From positions 4,278,001 through 4,342,000 of the forward strand of contig NZ_CP014766.1 of assembly GCF_001611675.1 (NCBI RefSeq): 64,000 nucleotides of DNA, given 5' to 3'. Shown here piece after piece: positions 55,928-63,858 of this stretch. The notes under the pieces are model-generated. The model made no database searches. It was not told the DNA's origin and saw nothing but the letters and a program-made list of their open reading frames with translations. Positions within the stretch are counted from its first letter, which is position 1, and the number at the start of each line of letters is the position of its first letter. The position numbers and the translations under genes are program-made. Source of the DNA: Pontibacter akesuensis (GTDB lineage Bacteria; Bacteroidota; Bacteroidia; Cytophagales; Hymenobacteraceae).

Positions 55928-56650
55928 GTGATACCCATAAAAATTCATACGCAACCCGACGACTCCACCTGTGGCCCCACAAGCCTGCATGCTGTGTACC
56001 GTTATTTTAAAGATTCAATTCAGCTAAGCGAAGTCATTAAGGAGGTGCCGTCGCTTGATGAAGGGGGGACGCTGGAGGTATTGCTGGCCTGCCACGCCCT
56101 GCAAAGGGGTTATAAAGCACGCATCTATACCTATAACATGTTTATTTTCGATCCCACGTGGATCGGTCTGAGCAACGAGGAGATCATCCTGAAACTGGAG
56201 GAGCAGCTCAAGTATAAAAAAGGCGAAAAATTCCATCGGGCCACCCATGCCTACATTGAGTTTCTGCGGCTGGGGGGAGAGTTGCGCACACGCGACCTAA
56301 ATAAAGGCTTGCTGCGGGAGTACTTCGACCAAGGCATTCCATTGCTTTGCGGGCTTAGTGCCACATACCTGTACCAGAGCGCGCGCGAGATGAGCGATGA
56401 AACAGGCAAATCGATATATGACGACATACAGGGTTACCCCATGGGCCATTTCGTGGTGCTTTGCGGATTTGTCGATGATCAGAAGTGCGTGGTCGTGGCG
56501 GACCCCTATCCGGACAACCCCTCGTTTCAGAACAATTACTATGAGGTGAAAACCACCCATCTGATCAATTCCATTATGTTGGGTATGGCCACATTTGATG
56601 CAAATCTCTTGGCCATACAACCTCCCACCATTAAACCTGTGCAAGCTTAA
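55928..56650 (+). CDS. C39-like papain-fold peptidase of the amidoligase operon
   Basis: A 240-aa protein from a GTG start. The C39-type active site is QPDDSTCGPTSLHAVYRYF with Cys15, then GHFVVLCGF with His174 and the ADPYPD Asp192. It has no signal peptide and no ABC exporter part, so it would be cytosolic, unlike bacteriocin-processing C39 domains. The role may be cutting or transferring an amide or peptide bond in the product of the next genes. It starts the operon and is one base from the ATP-grasp gene. Confidence 0.82.
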   Translation: MIPIKIHTQPDDSTCGPTSLHAVYRYFKDSIQLSEVIKEVPSLDEGGTLEVLLACHALQRGYKARIYTYNMFIFDPTWIGLSNEEIILKLEEQLKYKKGEKFHRATHAYIEFLRLGGELRTRDLNKGLLREYFDQGIPLLCGLSATYLYQSAREMSDETGKSIYDDIQGYPMGHFVVLCGFVDDQKCVVVADPYPDNPSFQNNYYEVKTTHLINSIMLGMATFDANLLAIQPPTIKPVQA

Positions 56651-56651
56651 A

Positions 56652-58130
56652 ATGCGAAAAATAGTTGTTGTGGATTATCCCAGGGACTGGGATGAAGCAA
56701 TAGAAGACACCGAAGTGGTAGACGCGCAGTCTTACCTCACCGACACCAGCTACACCGATATCCGCAATGCCCGGGTGTTTAACCTCTGCCGCTCGTACCG
56801 CTACCAAAGCGCCGGGTATTATGTTTCACTGTTAGCCGAGGCCCGGAGCCACAAGGCTATTCCGAGCGTGACTACCATGCAGGACCTGAAAAGCCCTACC
56901 ATCGTGCGAGCCATTACCGTGGAGATTGAGGAGCTGATTCACAAAAGCCTGTCCGGACTAAAATCAGAAAACTTTACGTTAAGCATTTACTTCGGGCAGA
57001 ATGTGGCGGCAAAGTATGAGAAGCTTTGCAAAGCCCTGCACGACCACTTCCAGGCACCGTTGCTGCGGGCTCAATTTACGTGTAAGGATGCGTGGGTATT
57101 ACAAAGTATCTCAGCCATACCCATCAACGATGTGCCTGCGTCGCACCGCTCTTACCTGAAGGAATTTGCAAAGGCTTATTTCGCCCGGCACCGCTTTTCT
57201 GGCGCCCGCATTTCCCGTAAAATATATGACCTTGCCATTTTGGTTGACCCGCAGGAAAAAGCGCCTCCCTCAAACCAGCGGGCCATACAGCATTTTGTGG
57301 AGGCGGCCGAGAGCCAAGGCTTTTACACAGAGCTTATCACCAAAGACGATTATCGCCGCCTGGCTGAGTTCGACGCGCTCTTTATCCGGGAAACCACCGC
57401 CGTGAACCACCACACGTACCGTTTTGCCCGAAAAGCCTTCGCCGATGGGCTGGTGGTGATCGACGACCCCACATCCATACTCCGGTGCACGAACAAGGTA
57501 TACCTGGCCGAGCTGCTGACAAAGGCAAAGGTGCCTATTCCCAAAACCATGATCATTCATAAAGACAACCGAAAGCAGGTAGAGGCTGCCCTTGGCTTGC
57601 CGTGCGTGCTGAAGAAACCGGACAGCTCTTTCTCGCAGGGGGTGGTGAAAGTTAAAAACCAGGAAGACCTGCAGCAGCAGCTCGATGAAATGCTGTGTGA
57701 CTCTGAGTTGATCATCGGGCAGGAGTACACGCCCACAGATTTCGACTGGCGCATCGGGGTGCTGGACAAGCAGCCACTATACGCCTGCAAGTATTTTATG
57801 GCCAAGGGACACTGGCAGATCTACAACTGGAATGTTGCCAAGAAGAAGGACGAGGAAGGAGCCGGCGAAACAGTGCCTTTTGAGCAGGTGCCTTTCCATG
57901 TGCTGCACACAGCCCTGAAAGCCGCAAACCTGATCGGCGATGGCCTTTATGGGGTGGACCTGAAGGAGATTGACGGCAAAGCCTATGTAATTGAAGTTAA
58001 CGATAACCCAAGTATAGATGCCGGTGTGGAAGACAGAATCCTGAAAAAGGACCTGTATGGCGCCATCGTCAAGTCTATCAAAAAGCGCATCGACAACAAT
58101 AAAAACATCCGTAGCAATGGCGAATCCTAA
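56652..58130 (+). CDS. RLAN-RimK-type ATP-grasp ligase
   Basis: A 492-aa fusion of an N-terminal RLAN (RimK-like ATP-grasp N-terminal) domain (about 1-190, IVVVDYPRDWDEAIEDTEVVDAQSYL... FNLCRSYRYQSAGYYVSLLAEARSH) and a C-terminal ATP-grasp fold. The latter has CVLKKPDSSFSQGVVKV, DFDWRIGVLDKQPLYACKYFM and the Mg-binding VDLKEIDGKAYVIEVNDNPSID. Such ligases form an amide from a carboxylate and an amine through an acyl phosphate. It overlaps the GCS2 gene by 14 bases. Confidence 0.9.
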   Translation: MRKIVVVDYPRDWDEAIEDTEVVDAQSYLTDTSYTDIRNARVFNLCRSYRYQSAGYYVSLLAEARSHKAIPSVTTMQDLKSPTIVRAITVEIEELIHKSLSGLKSENFTLSIYFGQNVAAKYEKLCKALHDHFQAPLLRAQFTCKDAWVLQSISAIPINDVPASHRSYLKEFAKAYFARHRFSGARISRKIYDLAILVDPQEKAPPSNQRAIQHFVEAAESQGFYTELITKDDYRRLAEFDALFIRETTAVNHHTYRFARKAFADGLVVIDDPTSILRCTNKVYLAELLTKAKVPIPKTMIIHKDNRKQVEAALGLPCVLKKPDSSFSQGVVKVKNQEDLQQQLDEMLCDSELIIGQEYTPTDFDWRIGVLDKQPLYACKYFMAKGHWQIYNWNVAKKKDEEGAGETVPFEQVPFHVLHTALKAANLIGDGLYGVDLKEIDGKAYVIEVNDNPSIDAGVEDRILKKDLYGAIVKSIKKRIDNNKNIRSNGES

Positions 58131-59373
58131 GAGAAAGCTGCACCTGTTTGAGGGATACGGCGTGGAGATGGAATACATGATCGTGCATCGCCAGGACCTG
58201 CACGTTCTGCCCATCTGCGACAAGCTTATTTTTGATGAAGTGGGCGCCTACCTCTCTGACGTGGAGTTTGGGGATATAGCCTGGAGCAACGAATTGGTGC
58301 TGCACGTGGTGGAGCTGAAAACACAGGGGCCGGTGGAGAGTTTGACAAAGCTGCATCTCAAATTCCAGGAGCATGTGCAGAAAATCAATAACATGCTGGC
58401 TAAGTATGAGGCAATGCTGCTGCCAACCGGGGCGCACCCCCTGATGAACCCCTACACCGACACAAAGCTTTGGCCGCACGAGCACAACGCCATCTACGAA
58501 GCCTACAACCGCATCTTCGACTGCCGCGGCCACGGTTGGGCCAATTTGCAGAGCACCCACCTGAACCTGCCCTTCCAAGGGGATGAGGAGTTCGGTAAAC
58601 TGCATGCGGCGATCCGGATGGTGCTGCCCATACTTCCTGCCCTTAGCGCCTCTACGCCCATTCTGGATGGAAAAATTACCGGCCTTGCCGATACGCGGCT
58701 TGAAGTATACCGGCACAACCAGAAGGCAATCCCAAGTATAGCAGGCAAGGTGGTTCCCGAGGCGGTTTTTACCAAAGCGGCTTATGAAAAGCAGATTCTG
58801 CAGAAGATGTATGCGGCCATAGCCGACAAAGACCCGGAAGGGGAGTTGCAGGAGGAGTTTCTGAACTCACGCGGCGCCATTGCCCGCTTCGAGCGCAACG
58901 CCATCGAAATACGCGTGCTGGACCTGCAGGAGTGCCCCCTGGCAGATGTGGCGGTGTTGCAGGCAATAGTGGCGGTGCTGCAGGCGCTGGTATCGGAGCG
59001 GTGGGCAAAGCTGGAGGAACTGATGGCTTTTGATGAAGACCGGCTGGCTGCCATACTTCTTGATGTGATCCGTGAGGGAGGCGAGGCTTCTTTGCAGGAT
59101 CAGGATTTTCTGCGCATGTTCGGAGCTGAAACAAACCAAACAGTCACTGCCAGCATGTTATGGAAGCATCTGGTGAAAGAGACCAAAGGTTTCTATGACG
59201 GCCCAGAAGAAGCTAATGCACTGCAGGTTATACTTGACCATGGAAACCTATCCAAGCGGATAACCAAGGCAACCGGAGCATCACCAACCCAACTAAGTAT
59301 AAAAAAAGTTTACCAGCGGCTGGCAGAATGCCTGCAGCAAGGGAAGATGTTTATACCCGTTACAACATGTTAA
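58117..59373 (+). CDS. GCS2-family carboxylate-amine ligase
   Basis: A 418-aa glutamate-cysteine-ligase-2 type enzyme of the glutamine-synthetase-like fold. Opening FEGYGVEMEYMIVHRQDLHVLP, ATP/metal region NELVLHVVELKTQGPV and ARFERNAIEIRVLDLQECPLADVAV are typical. GCS2 proteins join a gamma-carboxylate to an amine. Substrate unknown: cysteine, another amino acid, or the ATP-grasp product. It overlaps the amidohydrolase gene by 7 bases. It could be an EgtA-like enzyme for the distant egtBD pair, but operon context argues otherwise. Confidence 0.88.
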   Translation: MANPKRKLHLFEGYGVEMEYMIVHRQDLHVLPICDKLIFDEVGAYLSDVEFGDIAWSNELVLHVVELKTQGPVESLTKLHLKFQEHVQKINNMLAKYEAMLLPTGAHPLMNPYTDTKLWPHEHNAIYEAYNRIFDCRGHGWANLQSTHLNLPFQGDEEFGKLHAAIRMVLPILPALSASTPILDGKITGLADTRLEVYRHNQKAIPSIAGKVVPEAVFTKAAYEKQILQKMYAAIADKDPEGELQEEFLNSRGAIARFERNAIEIRVLDLQECPLADVAVLQAIVAVLQALVSERWAKLEELMAFDEDRLAAILLDVIREGGEASLQDQDFLRMFGAETNQTVTASMLWKHLVKETKGFYDGPEEANALQVILDHGNLSKRITKATGASPTQLSIKKVYQRLAECLQQGKMFIPVTTC

Positions 59374-60098
59374 GACTATTGCTTACCTGCGAACACGGCG
59401 GAAACGACATACCCCAGGCATATGTCGCCCTGTTTGAGGGCAAAGAGGAACTGCTGCAGTCACACCGGGGCTACGACCTGGGTGCACTGGAACTGTTCCA
59501 CACCATAAGCAGCCTGGCCGACAAATGCTTTAGCTCCACCACCAGCCGGCTGCTGGTGGAGCTAAACCGCTCCATCAACCACAAAGACCTTTTTTCTGAA
59601 ACAACTGCTCCGCTGCCTGAGCCTGAGAAACAGCAGATCCTGAAGCAGTACTACAAACCCTACCGCGGGCAGGTAGAGGAGATGGTGCATGATTTTGTTC
59701 AGGCGGGAAGGCGGGTGCTGCACATAGCCGTACACACCTTCACGCCTGAACTGGACGGTGAAGTGCGGGACGCTGACATCGGGCTTCTCTATGATCCGAA
59801 AAAAGAAGCCGCACACGAATTCTGCCGCTCCTGGAAAAAACTGCTCCTGGTGCACGATAGCAGCCTGCTGGTGCGCTTCAACTATCCCTACCTGGGCATC
59901 GCGGATGGTTTCCCGACGTACCTGCGCCGCAAATTCAGCGAGGAGCAGTACATTGGTATTGAGTTGGAAGTAAATCAGAAGTTTGTTACCTCGGAGCGGC
60001 ACCGGTGGCCGGACGTGCAACAGGCGCTAAAGCTTTCCCTGCACGAGCTCCTGCGGCAGCGGCGCCTCTACGAAACGCAGGCAGAGGAAGAAGACTAG
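59367..60098 (+). CDS. N-formylglutamate amidohydrolase-like enzyme
   Basis: A 243-aa protein of the FGase family. LLTCEHGGNDIP, SHRGYDLGALELF, RLLVELNRSINHKDLF, HIAVHTFTPELDGEVRDADIGLLYDP and QYIGIELEVNQKFV are family landmarks, and the zinc His/Glu residues appear intact. True FGases free formate from N-formylglutamate in histidine breakdown. No hut gene is near, so here it probably acts on an N-acyl-glutamate-like product or intermediate of the two ligases. It ends the operon. Confidence 0.88.
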   Translation: MLRLLLTCEHGGNDIPQAYVALFEGKEELLQSHRGYDLGALELFHTISSLADKCFSSTTSRLLVELNRSINHKDLFSETTAPLPEPEKQQILKQYYKPYRGQVEEMVHDFVQAGRRVLHIAVHTFTPELDGEVRDADIGLLYDPKKEAAHEFCRSWKKLLLVHDSSLLVRFNYPYLGIADGFPTYLRRKFSEEQYIGIELEVNQKFVTSERHRWPDVQQALKLSLHELLRQRRLYETQAEEED

Positions 60099-60227
60099 CG
60101 CATATAGAAAACAAAAAAGCTATATAACAAGTATCAGAACAACAACACAGCATTAGCGGCAGGAAGCAGGTGAAGTAGGAGAGTGCTGGGTAGGATTCAT
60201 TATTTTACACCAATAACTAATAAAACC

Positions 60228-60842
60228 ATGAAAATTAAAAGTTTACTTCATTTCGTATTGGTGCTGTTCATTGGGCAGTTCCTCTTTTCCTGTAGCTCAG
60301 CAGAGTATTACAAGTTCTCGCCAGATAAGCCCGAAGCTTACAACACCACCAAGGCCAAACCTACGCCAACTGACAACAATGCACTTCTTGCTCCAACAGT
60401 GGCTGAAGTTAAGGTATCGGATGCTGCGCCTACGCCAGCCACTGTGGCACCGGAACTTTTGGCTTCCACAGCCGCACCTGTTGTGGCTACAAAAAAGTCG
60501 GCAACGGTAGTAGAAGCCCCTGCTGTGAAAGAGGAAGTGACACTAGAGAAGCGGGAGATGACCGTGGCAGAAGCAGAGGCTTTAGCCATGGCGAAGGAGC
60601 GCCTCGCTAATATGAGCAAAGCTGAGAAAAAAGCGTTGAAAAAGGACATGCGCGAGGTGATGCGCCAGAGCGGCGGCGGTGCCAACATCGTTGAAATTAT
60701 CCTGGCGATTCTGTTGCCTCCACTGGCCGTGTTCCTGCACGATGGCATCGGCACCTCATTCTGGATCAACATTATCCTGACGCTGCTGTTCGTGCTTCCG
60801 GGTATCATCCACGCCTTGTTGGTTGTGACGGATACGATCTAG
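60228..60842 (+). CDS. Lipoprotein with C-terminal Pmp3/YqaE domain
   Basis: A 204-aa protein in three parts: a signal peptide ending in a lipobox (FLFSC, Cys22), a long low-complexity Pro/Ala/Thr/Val linker and a charged helix ([34 protein letters not shown]), and a Pmp3/YqaE tail with two helices ([17 protein letters not shown] and [23 protein letters not shown]). Pmp3 proteins are small membrane proteins tied to salt and membrane-potential stress. Lipid anchor plus membrane helices in one chain is odd. The Met at 60228 gives the signal peptide. Confidence 0.82.
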   Translation: MKIKSLLHFVLVLFIGQFLFSCSSAEYYKFSPDKPEAYNTTKAKPTPTDNNALLAPTVAEVKVSDAAPTPATVAPELLASTAAPVVATKKSATVVEAPAVKEEVTLEKREMTVAEAEALAMAKERLANMSKAEKKALKKDMREVMRQSGGGANIVEIILAILLPPLAVFLHDGIGTSFWINIILTLLFVLPGIIHALLVVTDTI

Positions 60843-60864
60843 TCCTTACTTTCTTACCGGATAC

Positions 60865-60900
60865 ACAGAAGCACCCTTTTTAGGGTGCTTCTGTTCGTTT
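60865..60900 (+). terminator. Rho-independent terminator of the Pmp3-tailed lipoprotein gene
   Basis: Stem ACAGAAGCACCCT with AGGGTGCTTCTGT around a TTTT loop (60865-60894), then TCGTTT. It is about 20 bases past the stop. Confidence 0.8.
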
Positions 60901-61047
60901 AGCCCCATCCAGGTTAAACACGTAAATAAATATCACGTTATTAGGATTGCCTTCAAACCCTGGGCAAGTATAAATGCTTCTGCACGGACTAATTTGTTAA
61001 CATACGCCACCCGGAACAGCAGCACAACTCACCCAAAACTACATCAC

Positions 61048-61995
61048 ATGGAATACAAGGACTATTACAAAATTCTTGGAGTCGATAAAAAGGCCTCACA
61101 GGCTGACATAAAAAAAGCCTACCGCAGCCTTGCAAAAAAGTACCACCCGGATAAAAATAAAGACAACACTGCCGCCGAGGAAAAATTTAAAGATATCAGC
61201 GAGGCCTACGAAGTACTTGGCGATGAGGAGAAACGAAAGCAGTATGACCAACTAGGCACCAACTGGCGCCAGTTTCAGCAGGGTGGCTTTAACGGTGGCG
61301 CACGCGGGCAATACCAGCGGCAGCCAGGGGGCGGTTTTCAGGGCACGTACTCAGGCGGTGATTTTGGGGATATGTTCGGGGGCGGTAGCGGCGGGGCTGG
61401 GGGCTTCTCCGACTTCTTCGAACAGTTTTTTGGTGGAGGCGCTAGGGGAGGCTTCGGGGGACAGCAGGCAGGAAGGGCACGCAAGGGCCAGGATTACCAG
61501 GCAGACATGGAGATTACGCTACAGGAGGCATACGCCGGCACCAGCCGCCTGCTGACGGTGAACCAGCAGCAACTACGTATCAAAACAAAACCGGGGGTGG
61601 CCGATGGGCAGGTGCTGCGCATCAACGGCAAAGGAGCGCCGGGAGGTACCCCCGGCGACTTGTACATCAACATCAAAGTATTGCCCGATCCGCGGTTCGA
61701 ACGCCGTGGCGATAATTTATATGCCACTGTGCCCGTGGATGTTTTTACCGCCTTGCTTGGAGGGGAGATTGAAGTAAACACCATGAGTGGCTTGCTTAAA
61801 TTAAAGGTGCCGGAGGGAACGCAGCCTAACAAGTCGCTGCGCCTGCGGGGCAAGGGCATGCCGGTCTATGGAAAGCCGGATCAATTCGGGGATTTTTACG
61901 TAAAAATAGAAGTGAAACTGCCAACCAACATCAGCGCAGAAGAGCGGCAACTGCTGGAGCAGCTACGCGACATGCGCAAAGCCAGGGCAGTTTAG
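61048..61995 (+). CDS. CbpA-type J-domain protein
   Basis: A 315-aa DnaJ-family protein without the zinc finger, thus CbpA (class B) type. The J domain ([35 protein letters not shown], with HPD) is followed by a Gly-rich linker (about 75-150, GGGF, GGAGG) and two C-terminal client-binding domains ([40 protein letters not shown] and [26 protein letters not shown]). It works with DnaK on protein folding. The ATG at 61048 begins the J domain directly. Confidence 0.93.
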   Translation: MEYKDYYKILGVDKKASQADIKKAYRSLAKKYHPDKNKDNTAAEEKFKDISEAYEVLGDEEKRKQYDQLGTNWRQFQQGGFNGGARGQYQRQPGGGFQGTYSGGDFGDMFGGGSGGAGGFSDFFEQFFGGGARGGFGGQQAGRARKGQDYQADMEITLQEAYAGTSRLLTVNQQQLRIKTKPGVADGQVLRINGKGAPGGTPGDLYINIKVLPDPRFERRGDNLYATVPVDVFTALLGGEIEVNTMSGLLKLKVPEGTQPNKSLRLRGKGMPVYGKPDQFGDFYVKIEVKLPTNISAEERQLLEQLRDMRKARAV

Positions 61996-62024
61996 ACTAT
62001 TTAGTACACTTAGCCTACATTGCC

Positions 62025-62381
62025 ATGTTAGTAACCATAGAAAGCACTAGGAGCCAGTCACCTTTCACCGATTTTGAGGATAGCCTAGCAGATCGTCTGC
62101 TCACGCATTATGCCACAGAATTACTCGAGCAGCAAGGTTGTGCTAACCTGGCAGAGCTACGGCAGGCCGTAAAGCGCGCAACAGAAGTATGCAACTGCAT
62201 GCACCTGCCCCTGCGCGAAAACTTTAAAGTAGTGTACCGCTCCCGCAACGGGGAAGTGGTGCAGGACTGGCGCTTATCGCCCATGGCCTACATGCTGATG
62301 GTGCTCAACGCCAACTCCAGTAACACCTTTGTTGCCCGCACCCAGGTTGAGATCGTTCAACGCGCGCTTAATCAGCTATAA
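62025..62381 (+). CDS. Hypothetical protein following cbpA
   Basis: A 118-aa soluble protein I do not recognise. It has a helical first half (FTDFEDSLADRLLTHYATELLEQQGCANLAELRQAVKRA) and a short beta-like piece (LRENFKVVYRSRNGEVVQDWRLSPMAYMLMVLNAN). It starts 29 bases after the J protein, so it may be co-transcribed, but it does not look like the MerR-like CbpM partner. The end overlaps the convergent pseudouridine synthase gene by 14 bases. Confidence 0.65.
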   Translation: MLVTIESTRSQSPFTDFEDSLADRLLTHYATELLEQQGCANLAELRQAVKRATEVCNCMHLPLRENFKVVYRSRNGEVVQDWRLSPMAYMLMVLNANSSNTFVARTQVEIVQRALNQL

Positions 62382-63144
62382 GCGTGGGCAGCGGCTGAGG
62401 CAACGCCTCCTGCTGCTCCAATACGGCAGCCCAGCCAAACGTGTGGCACAACCGCAGCATATTCTGCGGCAGCTGCGCCTGCACAACTACCTGTTGGCTG
62501 GAATAAGGGTGCTGAAATGACAATTGGGCTGCGTGCAGCAGCAGCGAAGAACTCTGCATTTCCTCGAGAAACATCTTGTTATGGCGCCAGTCGCCATGCC
62601 GTTTATCACCTACAACATAATGGCGCGCGTGGGCGAAATGCTTCCGGATCTGGTGCATGCGTCCGGTCTCCGGCTTTACACGCACAAGGCTGTAGCGCGC
62701 AGTCGCGTAGCGGCCAACTGCAATAGGCAGTTCTACGGTAGCCAGGCGGGAGTAATGTGTAAGTGCCTCCTGTGGCTCCCGGTGTTTGTGGTCTTTGTCT
62801 GGCTTGATGGGTGTATCGATGGTGGCCGCCTCGGGTGCATAGCCGCGCACGATAGCAAAGTATACTTTATTCGGTTCGCGGGCCTCAAAAGCCTTTACCA
62901 CGGCAGCAGCGGCTTCTGGTGTCTTGGCAAACAGCAACACGCCCGATGTTCCGCGGTCGAGGCGGTGAATGGTGAACAGGCGGTAGCCTAGCTGGTCGCG
63001 CAACAGTTGCAGGGCAAACTCCTTTTTCTCCTCGGCAATTCGGGTACGGTGCACCAACAGCCCGTTCGGCTTGTTGATGGCCACGTAATGCTCATCCTCA
63101 AATACTATCTCCAGCACACTCTTTTTTATTTGTTTCAGCAGCAA
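62368..63144 (-). CDS. RluA/TruC-family pseudouridine synthase
   Basis: A 258-aa RNA pseudouridine synthase. The catalytic motif HRLDRGTSGVLLFAK holds the nucleophile Asp, and YVAINKPNGLLVHRT and VKPETGRMHQIRKHFAHARHYVVGDKRHGD are RluA-family landmarks. It has no S4 domain, so it resembles TruC, which modifies U65 of certain tRNAs. The exact target is inferred. Confidence 0.9.
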   Translation of the reverse strand: MLLKQIKKSVLEIVFEDEHYVAINKPNGLLVHRTRIAEEKKEFALQLLRDQLGYRLFTIHRLDRGTSGVLLFAKTPEAAAAVVKAFEAREPNKVYFAIVRGYAPEAATIDTPIKPDKDHKHREPQEALTHYSRLATVELPIAVGRYATARYSLVRVKPETGRMHQIRKHFAHARHYVVGDKRHGDWRHNKMFLEEMQSSSLLLHAAQLSFQHPYSSQQVVVQAQLPQNMLRLCHTFGWAAVLEQQEALPQPLPTLIAD

Positions 63145-63271
63145 AATTAGAGATAAAATTCCTCAAGTTTATACTTGCCATACCCATAGGTTGTGTGGCG
63201 TGGCGAGCCTTCTCCCCATGGGGCCACTTACTTTTCTTTTTATGCCTGAGGCTTTTTGGAGCGGCGGCCCG

Positions 63272-63279
63272 TATATTTG
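63272..63279 (+). promoter_or_regulatory. Candidate -7 element for the 67-aa gene
   Basis: TATATTTG matches TAnnTTTG, 34 bases before the ATG at 63313. TTTTTGG lies upstream but at a short spacing of 13. Confidence 0.45.
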
Positions 63280-63312
63280 CAGGGAACACAGAAAAGGAGC
63301 TTCCGAACAAGT

Positions 63313-63516
63313 ATGGCCATTTCATTAGACAACCTCAGGCGGGGCAAGAAGTATAAACTCACGAACTACGGGGAAACGTTTGAGTTTCAGGTGATGGAGA
63401 TGCCCGAGGAAAATGTGTACCGGGTAAAGGACCTGAACACGCTGGACCTGTACCTGCTGCACGAACTCTACCGGTATGGCAAAGGCCGCGATTTTGACCT
63501 GGAGGAGCTGTATTAG
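63313..63516 (+). CDS. Small conserved hypothetical protein (67 aa)
   Basis: A 67-aa protein, MAISLDNLRRGKKYKLTNYG..., predicted to form a small beta barrel-like domain with an acidic end (GRDFDLEELY). It looks like a family of short Bacteroidota proteins but I cannot name it. The ATG at 63313 has an upstream -7-like element. It overlaps the convergent gene by 4 bases. Confidence 0.65.
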   Translation: MAISLDNLRRGKKYKLTNYGETFEFQVMEMPEENVYRVKDLNTLDLYLLHELYRYGKGRDFDLEELY

Positions 63517-63773
63517 TCGCGGGTAACACTGCCTTTCAGGTCCCAGTGGCTTTTCTGGATCTCCATGCTGTTGGGCTTCCGGACTATTTTGCGCGTATAG
63601 CGCTCGCCTTTTATACTTCCGTCCTCGTTCCTTTTCCCGATATACAGCGTTACCGGCTCCCCGTTTTCATTTGTGATGAAGGAGACATCCAGTTTAGCGA
63701 ACTTCTGATCGTAGCGCCTCTCCGGTTCGTAAACCTTCTCCAGAAGCTTTTGCAGTTTTGCGTTTATAGGCAT
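63513..63773 (-). CDS. Small hypothetical protein (86 aa)
   Basis: An 86-aa basic, soluble protein, MPINAKLQKLLEKVYEPERRYDQK..., with a beta-rich middle (KLDVSFITNENGEPVTLYIGKR) and a C-terminal EIQKSHWDLKGSVTRD. I do not recognise it. Convergent with the 67-aa gene, sharing 4 bases. Confidence 0.6.
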   Translation of the reverse strand: MPINAKLQKLLEKVYEPERRYDQKFAKLDVSFITNENGEPVTLYIGKRNEDGSIKGERYTRKIVRKPNSMEIQKSHWDLKGSVTRD

Positions 63774-63858
63774 CGTATTAACTGTTTATAAAGTATAGCT
63801 TCCTCTTACGCAGAAACAGTTTTAAATGCTTCCGGCGTCAAGTATACTTTGCTGTTTG

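Noticed and set aside
58117..59373. GCS2 gene as EgtA for the egtBD pair
   Set aside because: It is 25 kb away and tightly coupled to three other enzymes, so serving ergothioneine is not the simplest reading. It was left open only as an alternative.
59367..60098. Histidine utilisation (hutG) for the FGase-like gene
   Set aside because: No hutH, hutU or hutI nearby, and the gene is embedded in a ligase operon.
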